A DNA stretch of 64,000 bases from Singulisphaera sp. GP187 (GTDB lineage Bacteria > Planctomycetota > Planctomycetia > Isosphaerales > Isosphaeraceae): positions 4,007,501 to 4,071,500 of the forward strand of contig NZ_FSRB01000001.1 of NCBI RefSeq assembly GCF_900129635.1. The letters are read 5' to 3'. A model generated the notes under the pieces. That model was not told the DNA's origin, ran no database searches, and saw nothing but the letters and a program-made list of their open reading frames with translations. Positions within the stretch are counted from its first letter, which is position 1. Every line of letters begins with the position of its first letter. The position numbers were made by a program, and so were the translations under genes. Of the stretch, positions 28,981 through 36,909 are shown piece by piece.

Positions 28981-30303
28981 ATGATCCGCAAATGGACGCT
29001 TTCGCGCCGGGGATTCGTGGGCGCGTCGATGGCGGCCTTGACACTCGGGGCGGGACTGCCGGCATGGTTCGCGCGTGAGGTCATCTCGGACGAGGAGGAG
29101 CGCACGGCGAAGGAAAGCAAGCCCGTCGCGCCCAATGACCGGATCCGGTTAGGGGCGATCGGCACGGGCGGCCAGGGCTACCTCGTGATGACCGAGGCCG
29201 TGAAGAAACGCCCGGGCGTCGAGTTGGTCGCGGCGTGCGACGTCGACGCGAACCGGAGGCGGGCGGCGATCGCCAAGTCGAAGCTCAAAGGGGTCGCCGA
29301 ATACGGCGACTTCCGCGCCTTGCTCGCGCGCACCGACATCGACGCCGTGACGGTCGTCACCCCCGACCACTGGCACGCCCCGATCACGATCGCCGCCCTG
29401 CGTGCCGGGAAGGACGTCTACTGCGAGAAGCCGATGACCCTCACGATCGACGAGGGAAAGGCCCTGGTCAAGGCCGCGTCGTCGACCGACCGGCTCGTGC
29501 AGGTGGGGACCCAACAGCGCTCCGACCCGAGGTTCCGGCTCGCGTGCGAGCTCGTCCGCAACGGCCGGATCGGTCCGATCCGCCGCGTCGAGACGCGCGT
29601 CGGCTCGAACCCGAAGCACAAGCCGCTCTCGCCCTCCACCCCGCCCGACGGCCTCGACTGGAACTTCTGGCTCGGCCAGGCGCCAGCGGTCCCTTATATC
29701 AAGGAACGTTGTCACTACGACTTCCGCTGGTGGTACGAATACTCCGGCGGCAAGCTCACCGACTGGGGCGCCCACCACAACGACATCGCCCAATGGGGCC
29801 TCGACGCCGACGGCACCGGCCCGATCGCCGTCGAGGCGACCAACTCCGAAGTCGGCACCTCGCCCGACAGCTTCGCCTGCCCCGTCGACTTCAACGTCAC
29901 CTACACTTATGTCACAGGCGCGAATCTGATCTGCTCGGCCAAGGGCAAGAACGGCGTCCTCTTCGTCGGCGAACTCGGCTGGATCTTTGTCGACCGCGCC
30001 AAAATCGAGGCCAGCGACCCCCGACTCCTCTCCGACCCCCTCCCCTCCACCGCCACGCGGCTCCACTCCTCGAGCGACCACATCCTCAACTTCATCGACG
30101 CCGTCCGCACCCGCGAAAAAACGGTCTGCCCCCCCACCATCGGCCACCGCTCCGCCACCGTCTGCCACCTCGGCAACATCGCCATCCGCACCGGCGAATC
30201 GCTCCGCTGGGACCCCAAGACCGAACGCTTCCTCGACAACGAACGTGCCAATGCCATGCTCTCCCGCCCAACGCGCCCGCAGTGGCGGATCGACCTGGCT
30301 TGA
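28981..30303 (+). CDS. Tat-exported Gfo/Idh/MocA family oxidoreductase
   Basis: 440 residues. A twin-arginine signal (SRRGFVGASMAALTLGAG) precedes a Rossmann domain IRLGAIGTGGQGY (NAD(P) binding, residues ~55-75), VTPDHWHAP, and the signature YCEKPMTL with the family's Lys in E-K-P. The C-terminal domain includes KLTDWGAHHNDIAQW, which fits the substrate/catalytic His of this family. The protein is likely folded with cofactor in the cytoplasm and exported. Natural substrates (sugar or inositol derivatives) are unknown. The gene is single, with the divergent esterase upstream, and both may act on carbohydrates. Confidence 0.92.
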   Translation: MIRKWTLSRRGFVGASMAALTLGAGLPAWFAREVISDEEERTAKESKPVAPNDRIRLGAIGTGGQGYLVMTEAVKKRPGVELVAACDVDANRRRAAIAKSKLKGVAEYGDFRALLARTDIDAVTVVTPDHWHAPITIAALRAGKDVYCEKPMTLTIDEGKALVKAASSTDRLVQVGTQQRSDPRFRLACELVRNGRIGPIRRVETRVGSNPKHKPLSPSTPPDGLDWNFWLGQAPAVPYIKERCHYDFRWWYEYSGGKLTDWGAHHNDIAQWGLDADGTGPIAVEATNSEVGTSPDSFACPVDFNVTYTYVTGANLICSAKGKNGVLFVGELGWIFVDRAKIEASDPRLLSDPLPSTATRLHSSSDHILNFIDAVRTREKTVCPPTIGHRSATVCHLGNIAIRTGESLRWDPKTERFLDNERANAMLSRPTRPQWRIDLA

Positions 30304-30483
30304 TCGCCGGCAACCCGATGGCGTGCGCTCCCGACTCGCAAGACCGGGTCAGGAGCCTGACCCGAGGGAACGCCGCTTCGGCCGTTTCTTACCACAACGA
30401 CCCGCCATCGAGCTAAGTCGTTAGTCTCGGTTTTCTTTGATTTTTTGATTTTTTGATGGGTGACCGCGGGATTTCAAAGCCCA

Positions 30484-30566
30484 CTGGGTGCCACGGGTTG
30501 TACTCAACCCGTGAGTGATTGCCCAGGTTTTTGGCTCACGGGTTGAGTACAACCCGTGGCACCCAG
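30484..30566. repeat. Family-A palindromic repeat, copy 2
   Basis: The same 83-bp length and arm sequences as 1247-1329, but the loop (GTGATTGCCCAGGTTTTTGG) is nearly the reverse complement of the loop in copy 1, so the two units lie in opposite orientation. The arms are perfect inverted repeats here (CTGGGTGCCACGGGTTGTAC / GTACAACCCGTGGCACCCAG). Confidence 0.88.
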
Positions 30567-30624
30567 GGTTTGCATGACATCTAATATCACACAGCACAAC
30601 GTGCACACGTCTGCATACCATCAT

Positions 30625-30653
30625 CGTTCCCACGGTCCTCCGTGGGAATGCCG
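30625..30653. repeat. Family-C repeat, left half (3' exon side of the intron)
   Basis: A hairpin with arms TTCCCACGG and CCGTGGGAA around TCCT, then TGCCG. Its other half is at 32550-32571. The intron interrupts it between CCG and TCC (plus-strand reading), as shown by the unbroken copies at 23401-23442 and 47648-47772. Confidence 0.82.
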
Positions 30654-32549
30654 ATAGGGGTAGGGAGAGCGGATTACGCTCCCCCTCCCTCCAAACCGTA
30701 CGGGCGGATCTCCCGCATACGGCTTTCCCGTTGGTGGTTTTACCTCAAAGAGGATTGACTGGCTAACTCATGGGCTCGTTCCAAGCTGAAAAGTCCATGG
30801 TCGGCAAAGAAGGCGTTGGGCCAACGTTGATGGTCGGTGCCACGACCGCGGCCTCGTTTCTTCATCCGTTTACGGAGCAGACTCCGCAGACGCATGCGGA
30901 TCCAGCCGTCGAGTCGTTCAAACGTCCACTTGTGGCTGTGCTTGAAGTATTCAAACCAGCCACGAAGCGTTGGGTTGAGGCTAGCGATGATCGCGGAGAG
31001 GCTGCCCCCGGTCGTACGCGTGGTCTTCGTCCGGACCGTCTCCTTGAACTTGTCCAGGCTCTTCGGTCGCGGGCGGCGTGTGCCGTCCTCAAACCTGTAG
31101 CCCAGGAAGTCGAAGCTTTCGGTCCTGACGGCGATGATCCGCGTCTTGGTGGGATGCAGGGTCAGGCCGGCCGAGGCCGTCCACTCCTGCACCACCGCCA
31201 TCGCTTGGGCCGCTTCCTCCGAGCTTCGACACAGGATCACGACGTCGTCCGCGTAGCGCACCATCTCGAAACCCGATTCGGCCATCAGGTGGTCGAGCGG
31301 ATCAAGGTAGATGTTGCTCAACAGCGGGCTGATCACCGCACCCTGCGGCGTCCCCTGTTCGGGCGTCGATACCTCCAGGTCGTCGAGGACGCCCTGGTGC
31401 AGGAACGCGTCGATCAGGTTCAGCACCTTCCCGTCCGCTACCTTCTTGGCGACCAGCGCCAGCAGGCGGTCGTGAGGGATCGTGTCGAAATAGCTCTTCA
31501 AGTCGGCGTCTACCACATGGGTGAATCCGCCTTTAAGCAGCTCCTCCACCCGCCGCAGCGCGTCCTTGCATCCCCTGCCGGGGCGAAAGCCGTAGCTGTG
31601 CGCGGCGAAGTCACGCTCGAAGATCGGTTCCAACACCTGCCGGAGTGCCGTCTGGACCACCCGGTCGCGGACGGTGGGAATCCCGAGCGGACGCTTCTCC
31701 TGGTTTCCTGGTTTGGGAATCCAGTGTCGGCGGATCGCTTGCGGACGGTAGGTTCCCGTACGCAGGGCGTCGCTGAGATCCTTCAGGTTCTCTTCCAGGC
31801 GGTCCTCGAACATCGTCACGGTCACGTGGTCCACTCCCGCGGCACCCTCGTTGGCGGCGACTCGAGAGTAGGCCGTATACAGGGCACGTTGCGGGTGGAC
31901 CTTGTCCATCAGGCTATACCAGACTCCACCTTTGACCCCCTCGATGAGGGCCGTCAACATCCGCTCCGTCCAGACCGTCGGTTCGACCCAGACCCATGGG
32001 ATCGGGATCTCTCTGGCGCGCTTAGCCCTCGCGGGCACTGCCTCCAGTTGGAATTCCTTCGCATCGGACATCGCGTCTCCACCTCCCTGCACCCCTTCGC
32101 TCCACCGGAGTTACCCGGCTTCTGCGCTACTATGGGTGCTCTGACTCCTGGACCCCCGGCTCTTCGTATCCTTATCAGGGACAATGAACACCGGCTTTGG
32201 CGAGGTCCAGGTCTCCCTGTGTTTCGTCATCGAACCTTCCGATCATTCCGTCTCCAACAACCTACTGTCGTCCCGACGCCATTCTGGGGTTTTGTGCGTC
32301 GGTCTTACCGGACCACATCACTGTGGACGCCCTTTCTGAGGGGCCATGCGTCAATTGGGCTTCGCCATCGAGGAGCAGGCTCGCCACGACAGTCGGCCGA
32401 ATCGAGTTTACTTGCGTTACGGACTGATCGTTCACCTACGGTTGCTTCCCACCCCGCCTCGCGGCGACGCAGTTACCCTCGGTTACGAAGTGCCAGAACA
32501 CTTCGGCAGGAACTCACACCCTGCGGATTCAATGCAATTACAGGCGCAC
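30654..32549 (-). mobile_element. Complete group II intron (1896 bp) with maturase
   Basis: The ends are set by comparison with uninterrupted repeat copies. On the minus strand the intron starts GTGCGCCTGTAATTG at 32549 and ends CTACCCCTAT at 30654, matching the GUGYG start and AY end rules. Domain V is visible at about 30693-30725: AAGCCGTATGCGGGAGATCC pairing with CCGTACGGTT, with the AGC triad. A domain VI-like hairpin follows, with a candidate branch-point A (complement of 30661) 8 nt from the 3' end. The ORF lies in domain IV. The intron is antisense to the histidine kinase gene and ends 111 bp upstream of its start. The structural subclass was not determined. Confidence 0.88.
30740..32071 (-). 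CDS. ltrA: Group II intron reverse transcriptase/maturase
   Basis: 443 residues. The reverse transcriptase blocks are all present: RPLGIPTVRDRVVQTALRQV, HSYGFRPGRGCKDAL, VVDADLKSYFDTIPH with the first Asp pair, GTPQGAVISPLLSNIYLDPLD, and the catalytic VRYADDVVIL (YADD). It is followed by a thumb/maturase X region (LNPTLRGWFEYFKHSH). The chain ends soon after, with no HNH endonuclease domain visible, so retrohoming would rely on ssDNA at forks or on hairpin-type targets. It splices its own intron and reverse-transcribes it. The ATG at 32071 is preferred over one 21 nt upstream because GGAGGTGGAG lies 7 nt before it. No frameshift or stop is seen, so it looks functional. Confidence 0.93.
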   Translation of the reverse strand: MSDAKEFQLEAVPARAKRAREIPIPWVWVEPTVWTERMLTALIEGVKGGVWYSLMDKVHPQRALYTAYSRVAANEGAAGVDHVTVTMFEDRLEENLKDLSDALRTGTYRPQAIRRHWIPKPGNQEKRPLGIPTVRDRVVQTALRQVLEPIFERDFAAHSYGFRPGRGCKDALRRVEELLKGGFTHVVDADLKSYFDTIPHDRLLALVAKKVADGKVLNLIDAFLHQGVLDDLEVSTPEQGTPQGAVISPLLSNIYLDPLDHLMAESGFEMVRYADDVVILCRSSEEAAQAMAVVQEWTASAGLTLHPTKTRIIAVRTESFDFLGYRFEDGTRRPRPKSLDKFKETVRTKTTRTTGGSLSAIIASLNPTLRGWFEYFKHSHKWTFERLDGWIRMRLRSLLRKRMKKRGRGRGTDHQRWPNAFFADHGLFSLERAHELASQSSLR

Positions 32550-32571
32550 TCCCCGACGCTCCGCGTCGTCT
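32550..32571. repeat. Family-C repeat, right half (5' exon side of the intron)
   Basis: Reads TCCCCGACGCTCCGCGTCGT on the plus strand and includes the hairpin CGACGCTCCGCGTCG. On the minus strand the hairpin ends 4 nt before the intron start. Together with 30625-30653 it rebuilds one family-C element. Confidence 0.82.
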
Positions 32572-32660
32572 GGCCCGCGCAAGCCGAGGACGCAAACGAG
32601 TCGCGAGAGGCTTCCTCGCTCTGTTTTGGGTCGTTGTTCTTAAAACGGAGTCGCCAACCC

Positions 32661-34190
32661 ATGGGGCAGCGGGACGACGACAGGGCGAAGGACGGGCTCG
32701 AGGACGCCGCAGTCCGGCTCAGCCGCCGCTACTGGGCTGCGCTGGCGATTGTGGCTCTGTTGTTGATCTTCAGCCAGGTGGTGGTCCAACCGCCAACCTT
32801 GCGGCTATTGACTGACGCCCCGACGATCAACGTCGCGGGGCGACAGCGGATGCTCAGCCAGCGGATCGTCAAGGCGGGCTTGGCGATGAAAGGGGCGGAC
32901 AACGCGAACGAACGGGCGAGCCGGCGCGACGAACTGGTCAAGATGCTCGCGGTCTGGACGGAGTCCCACGACCGGCTCCGTCGCGGAGAGCCGTCGGCGT
33001 CGACCGACCTCCAGGGCGCGGAGCTTCGTACGGCCTTCGAGCAACTCCAGCCGTTCTACGACCGGATGCGCGCCGCGGCCACAAGCCTGCTGGCCAACGA
33101 CGACCGTGCGGGGTTATCCGAGCTACTGACGGCCGAGACCGAGTACCTCTCGAGGATGGACCGGATCGTCGGGGTGTACGAGCGCGAGGCTCAGGCCCAC
33201 GTCAACCGGTTGAGCCGAGTCGGGTGGGGAGTGACTGCCCTGACCTTGTTCGCGCTGGTCGGGATCGGCCGGTTTGTGCTCAAGCCCGCGACCGACCTAA
33301 TCGGGCGCCAGGTCGCCGAACTCCGCACGTCGCGCGACGAGATGGAAGAGCGGGTCCGGCTGCGGACCAACGAGCTCCAGCGACTCAACCACGACCTGGC
33401 ACGCGAAGTTGCCGAACGCATTCAAGCCGAGTCGCGACAACGCGCCGCAGTCGAGCAGTTCAGCCACGTCGCCCGCACCACGGCGGTCGGCGAGATGGCC
33501 AGCGGCCTGGCCCACGAGCTAAACCAGCCCCTCGGCGCGATCGCCAACTACGCCGAGGGATGCCTCGTGGCCCTCGCCTCACCCGCCCCCGCGCTCGCCG
33601 AGGTCCGAGGCGTGCTCGAAAAAATCCTCGCCACCACCCTTCGGGCCGGCGCGATCGTCCAACGGATCCGGCGGTTCGTCACGCGTCACGAATCGATCCG
33701 TGAACCCGTTGATCCCAACCGGCTCGTCCTCGAGGTCGAGGAATTCTTCCGCGACGAGGTCCGACGCCGCGGGATGACCCTCACGCTCGACCTGGCACGC
33801 GACTTGCCAAGTTCATGGGGTGACTCGGTGCAGATCCAGCAGGTCCTGGTCAACCTGCTCCGCAACGCGATCGACGCCCTCGCCGCTTCGCAACGCCATG
33901 ACCCTACAGTGGTTATCGCCACCAGGCCGGATGCGAACGGGGGCGTCGAGTTTGACGTGACGGACAACGGAGAGGGGATCCCCGAGGATCGGCTCGGCCA
34001 GGTTTTTGACGCATATTTCAGCACACGTGCCGAAGGCATGGGCATGGGCTTGGCCATCAGCCGCACGATCGTCGAGGCGCACCATGGCCGAATCCGCGTC
34101 GAATCCGAACCCGGCGTTCGCACCACCTTCCGGTTCACCTTGCCCGCCTCGGACGCCACGGATGACCAAGAACAAGGAGCGAGCGAGTGA
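32661..34190 (+). CDS. Sensor histidine kinase with NarX/PilJ-type nitrate-sensing-like domain
   Basis: 509 residues: TM1 at ~24-44, a periplasmic helical domain opening with INVAGRQRMLSQR (the P-box of NarX/PilJ-type sensors), TM2 at ~186-208, a long coiled coil, then HisKA with GLAHELNQPLG (His285; FixL-like) and HATPase (N-box NLLRNAIDAL, G1 DNGEGIP, G2 GMGMGLAIS). It should autophosphorylate and pass phosphate to the FixJ-type regulator encoded next, whose start overlaps its 3' end. The genes that follow, all for nitrate assimilation, suggest the ligand is nitrate or nitrite, but PilJ-type domains also occur in other sensors. The ATG at 32661 follows ACGGAG by 10 nt. A group II intron lies 111 bp upstream, antisense, and may have displaced the promoter. 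Confidence 0.9.
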   Translation: MGQRDDDRAKDGLEDAAVRLSRRYWAALAIVALLLIFSQVVVQPPTLRLLTDAPTINVAGRQRMLSQRIVKAGLAMKGADNANERASRRDELVKMLAVWTESHDRLRRGEPSASTDLQGAELRTAFEQLQPFYDRMRAAATSLLANDDRAGLSELLTAETEYLSRMDRIVGVYEREAQAHVNRLSRVGWGVTALTLFALVGIGRFVLKPATDLIGRQVAELRTSRDEMEERVRLRTNELQRLNHDLAREVAERIQAESRQRAAVEQFSHVARTTAVGEMASGLAHELNQPLGAIANYAEGCLVALASPAPALAEVRGVLEKILATTLRAGAIVQRIRRFVTRHESIREPVDPNRLVLEVEEFFRDEVRRRGMTLTLDLARDLPSSWGDSVQIQQVLVNLLRNAIDALAASQRHDPTVVIATRPDANGGVEFDVTDNGEGIPEDRLGQVFDAYFSTRAEGMGMGLAISRTIVEAHHGRIRVESEPGVRTTFRFTLPASDATDDQEQGASE

Positions 34191-34812
34191 GCACGAGCAT
34201 GAGCCGACGGTCTACGTCGTGGACGATGACCTCGACATGCGTGATTCGCTCCAATGGCTGATGCGAACCGTGGGCCTTCAGGTTGAAGTCTATCCGTCGG
34301 CGTCAGCCTTTCTTGAAGCCTTCAAGCCGGGGGGCGCCGGGTGCCTCGTGTTCGACGTTCGAATGCCGGGGACGAGCGGCCTCGACCTCTATGAAGAACT
34401 CGTCGCGCGAGGCGAAGGGATGCCGGTCATCTTCATGACGGCCTTCGCCGACGTGCCGATGGCGATCCGCGCGATGAAGTCGGGGGCGATCGAGTTCGTC
34501 GAAAAGCCGTTCAACCGCCAGGCCCTTCTCGACCGGGTCCAGCGCGCGATCAAGAACGAGGTCGAACGGCTCCACCTGAAAGCCGACCGCGAAGCCGCCC
34601 AGCGCCGGTTCCGCCTCTTGACGGACAAGGAACGCGAGGTCCTCGCCCTGATCAAGGATGGCCAGCCGAACAAGGCGATCTCGGCCACCCTCGGGATCAC
34701 ACCTCGAGCCGTCGAGATGCGCCGGGCCGGCCTCATGAAGAAGCTGGAAGCCCGCAACTTCGCCGAACTGCTCCGGCTCTCGATCGAGGCCGAAGCGGCG
34801 GTTGACGCGTGA
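34162..34812 (+). CDS. FixJ-family response regulator (receiver + LuxR-type HTH)
   Basis: 216 residues. The receiver domain has the acidic pocket VVDDD, phospho-acceptor Asp65 in VFDVRMPG, Thr in FMTAFAD and Lys in VEKPF. The output domain is a LuxR/FixJ helix-turn-helix (LTDKEREVLALIKDG, then NKAISATLGITPRAVEMRR). It is the evident partner of the preceding kinase, with starts overlapping by 29 nt, which suggests translational coupling. The likely target is the nitrate operon beginning 510 bp downstream, where two TCACG-type dyads occur. The ATG at 34162 is the only start that keeps a short N-terminus in this frame. Confidence 0.92.
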   Translation: MTKNKERASEHEHEPTVYVVDDDLDMRDSLQWLMRTVGLQVEVYPSASAFLEAFKPGGAGCLVFDVRMPGTSGLDLYEELVARGEGMPVIFMTAFADVPMAIRAMKSGAIEFVEKPFNRQALLDRVQRAIKNEVERLHLKADREAAQRRFRLLTDKEREVLALIKDGQPNKAISATLGITPRAVEMRRAGLMKKLEARNFAELLRLSIEAEAAVDA

Positions 34813-35322
34813 ACCAGCAAAGCAATGCACACATTTCGCAGCCCCTCCGGGACTGCAAAATGCCGGCATGACTTTCCTGCCCTCATTGAGCTCGACCGAT
34901 CTCCAGGTCTCGTCGGCCAGCCCCTCACCCCAAAAAGCCCCAGCCGGCTCGCGTGAACGACTCACGCCGGCCCGCAAGAATTCAGCCCACTTTAGCGGCA
35001 TACCCGCACAACAAACAAACAGACCCCCTCTCGTCGCTCACGTGACCAACCTCGAGCCCCCTTCGGTTTCCCGAAGTCGGGCGGGTGCCGTACCGAAGCC
35101 AAAGGTGCCATTTCCGCGGAAAACCGGCCAATCGCCAAAAAATGCTCTCCGTCGTGGTACGGAGCCTGCTTTAGGAGGTCTCGCCCACGACGACAAGACC
35201 GCCGGTCTCTCCCCCGGCGATCGTCCTCGGAGGCGATGGGCCTGAGGGATGGTCCTGGTCCTGCTCGGTGCGATCTGGCCGCACTTCCGAACGATGGCGA
35301 CGCGGCACGGGAGAGCCCTGCG
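34813..35322. promoter_or_regulatory. Upstream region of the nitrate operon with two TCACG dyads
   Basis: About 510 bp without a gene. GCGTGA-N5-TCACGC at 34951-34967 is a perfect 6+6 dyad, and TCACGTGA at 35038-35045 repeats the same half-site. Either could be bound by the FixJ-type regulator or a nitrogen regulator; no -10/-35 pair is clear. The ribosome-binding site of the next gene is GGGAG, 8 nt before its ATG. Confidence 0.35.
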
Positions 35323-36909
35323 ATGAGTACGGTGGTAACGCCCTCGCCAAATATGCGTGGCGACTTGACTCTGATCGACGCGATGCTTGACGAGCAGGGC
35401 GACTTGACGGCCGTCGAGCGGTTCACCCAGTTCCACGAGGGCGAGCAGGCGCCACTCCAAGGCGGGGTCTACTCATCGCTCCTGCCGGCCCGCACGCCGG
35501 GGCCGGGGCAGCAGTATGCGTTCGAGGTCGATCTCGACCGTTGCTCGGGGTGCAAGGCGTGCGTGGCGGCCTGCCACTCGATGAACGGGCTCGACGAATT
35601 CGAGGCCTGGCGCGAGGTCGGCTTGATCGTCGGGGCCGTCGCGGGACTGCCGGTCTTACAGCATGTCACCTCGGCCTGCCACCACTGCCTCGACCCCGCC
35701 TGTCTGTCCGCTTGTCCGGTCGACGCCTACGAGAAAGACCCGGTCACGGGGATCGTCAAGCATCTCGACGACCAGTGCTTCGGCTGCCAGTACTGCACCT
35801 TGGCCTGCCCGTACGACGTCCCCAAGTTCCACGCCAAGAAGGGGATCGTCCGGAAGTGCGACATGTGCTCCGACCGGCTTGGGGCCGGCGAGGCACCGGC
35901 CTGCGCCCAGGCCTGCCCGCATGAAGCCATCAAAATCCGTGTGATCGACCGCGCGGAGGCGGTGGCGGTGGCCGAGTCAAACTCCTTCCTCGCGACCGCC
36001 CCGGCCGCCAATTACACGATGCCGACGACCCGCTACCTCTCGAGCCGCCCCGCGCAGGGGCCGGTGCGGGCGGGCGACCACTTCCGCAACGAGCCCGAGC
36101 ACGCGCACGTTCCGCTCGTGGTAATGCTCGTGCTGACCCAGGCTTCGGCCGGCGGATACCTCGTCGAAGCCGTGGCCCGAGCGACGGGCGGCAACGTGCC
36201 GACGATCCTCCCCTGGCTAAGCCTGGTGGTCGGCCTCGTCGGGATCAACGCGAGCCTGCTCCACCTGGGCCGACCGCTCTACGCCTACCGGGCACTCATC
36301 GGCCTTCGTCACTCGTGGCTGAGCCGCGAGGTGGCGGCGTTCGGGCTCTTTGCCAATGTCGCGCTCGCCCATGGAGCGGCCTTGTGGTTCCGGCCCGACT
36401 GGCTCGGTCTGTCGGCGGCCGCGGCCGCGGCGACGGGGCTGGTCGCGGTCTTCTGCTCGGTGATGGTCTACCACGTCGTCCACCGGCCATTCTGGCGCGG
36501 GGGGCGGTGCGGGCTGAAGTTCTTCGGCACTTCGATCGTCGTCGGCCTCGCCGGAGCGCTCGCCACCTCGGGCGGAGCGCAGCGACTGGCCGTCGGGCTC
36601 GCGGCGGCCTCGCTGGCAAAGCTGGCCTTCGAGACGTCGATCCTGATGCACCTGCGTGACCCGCAGATGACTCCCCTGCGCCGGACCGCCCTGCTCCTCC
36701 GCGGGCCGCTCGCGAAGGCCGTCGCGCTGAGGCTGGGGCTCGGGCTGACGGGTGGGGTCGTCCTGCCCTTGGCCCTCGCGACCGGCGCGGTTCCGGCGGC
36801 CGCGGCCTGGGTCGCGCTGGCGGCGGTTCTCGGCGGTGAGTTGGCGGAGCGTTACCTCTTCTTCGCGGCGGTGGTCCGACCCAAGATGCCGGGAGGGTTG
36901 GCCTCATGA
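35323..36909 (+). CDS. Fused 4Fe-4S electron-transfer and membrane-anchor subunit of nitrate reductase (DmsB-DmsC-like)
   Basis: 528 residues. Residues ~74-200 form a DmsB-type ferredoxin module with four cysteine clusters (CSGCKACVAACH, CHHCLDPACLSACP, CFGCQYCTLACPYD, and CDMCSDR followed by CAQACP), enough for four 4Fe-4S centres. Residues ~260-520 form eight or so transmembrane helices like DmsC/NrfD-type quinol anchors. In most bacteria these are two separate proteins; here they are one chain. It probably takes electrons from the quinol pool and passes them to the nitrate reductase encoded next, whose start codon overlaps this stop by 4 bp. The first 60 residues are not part of the DmsB fold. 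The ATG at 35323 follows GGGAG. Confidence 0.9.
   Translation: MSTVVTPSPNMRGDLTLIDAMLDEQGDLTAVERFTQFHEGEQAPLQGGVYSSLLPARTPGPGQQYAFEVDLDRCSGCKACVAACHSMNGLDEFEAWREVGLIVGAVAGLPVLQHVTSACHHCLDPACLSACPVDAYEKDPVTGIVKHLDDQCFGCQYCTLACPYDVPKFHAKKGIVRKCDMCSDRLGAGEAPACAQACPHEAIKIRVIDRAEAVAVAESNSFLATAPAANYTMPTTRYLSSRPAQGPVRAGDHFRNEPEHAHVPLVVMLVLTQASAGGYLVEAVARATGGNVPTILPWLSLVVGLVGINASLLHLGRPLYAYRALIGLRHSWLSREVAAFGLFANVALAHGAALWFRPDWLGLSAAAAAATGLVAVFCSVMVYHVVHRPFWRGGRCGLKFFGTSIVVGLAGALATSGGAQRLAVGLAAASLAKLAFETSILMHLRDPQMTPLRRTALLLRGPLAKAVALRLGLGLTGGVVLPLALATGAVPAAAAWVALAAVLGGELAERYLFFAAVVRPKMPGGLAS

Larger units (their letters stand above)
30304..30653. other. Intergenic stretch holding two palindromic repeats
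   Basis: No gene. It contains the family-A palindrome at 30484-30566 and one half of a family-C element at 30625-30653, the latter directly abutting the 3' end of the group II intron. Confidence 0.6.

Noticed and set aside
30484..30566. Ordinary intrinsic terminator of the Gfo/Idh/MocA gene
   Set aside because: It lies 180 bp after the stop, has no T-tract, and the same 83-bp unit occurs elsewhere with inverted loop, so it is a dispersed repeat; a secondary terminator role is not excluded.
30770..32815. 681-codon plus-strand open frame over the intron and kinase start
   Set aside because: It is the antisense shadow of the maturase gene, whose reverse transcriptase motifs are unambiguous on the other strand; GC-rich codons produce long mirror frames.
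34813..35322. Riboswitch or nitrate-type antiterminator leader
   Set aside because: I looked for conserved riboswitch cores and a terminator hairpin with T-tract and found none.
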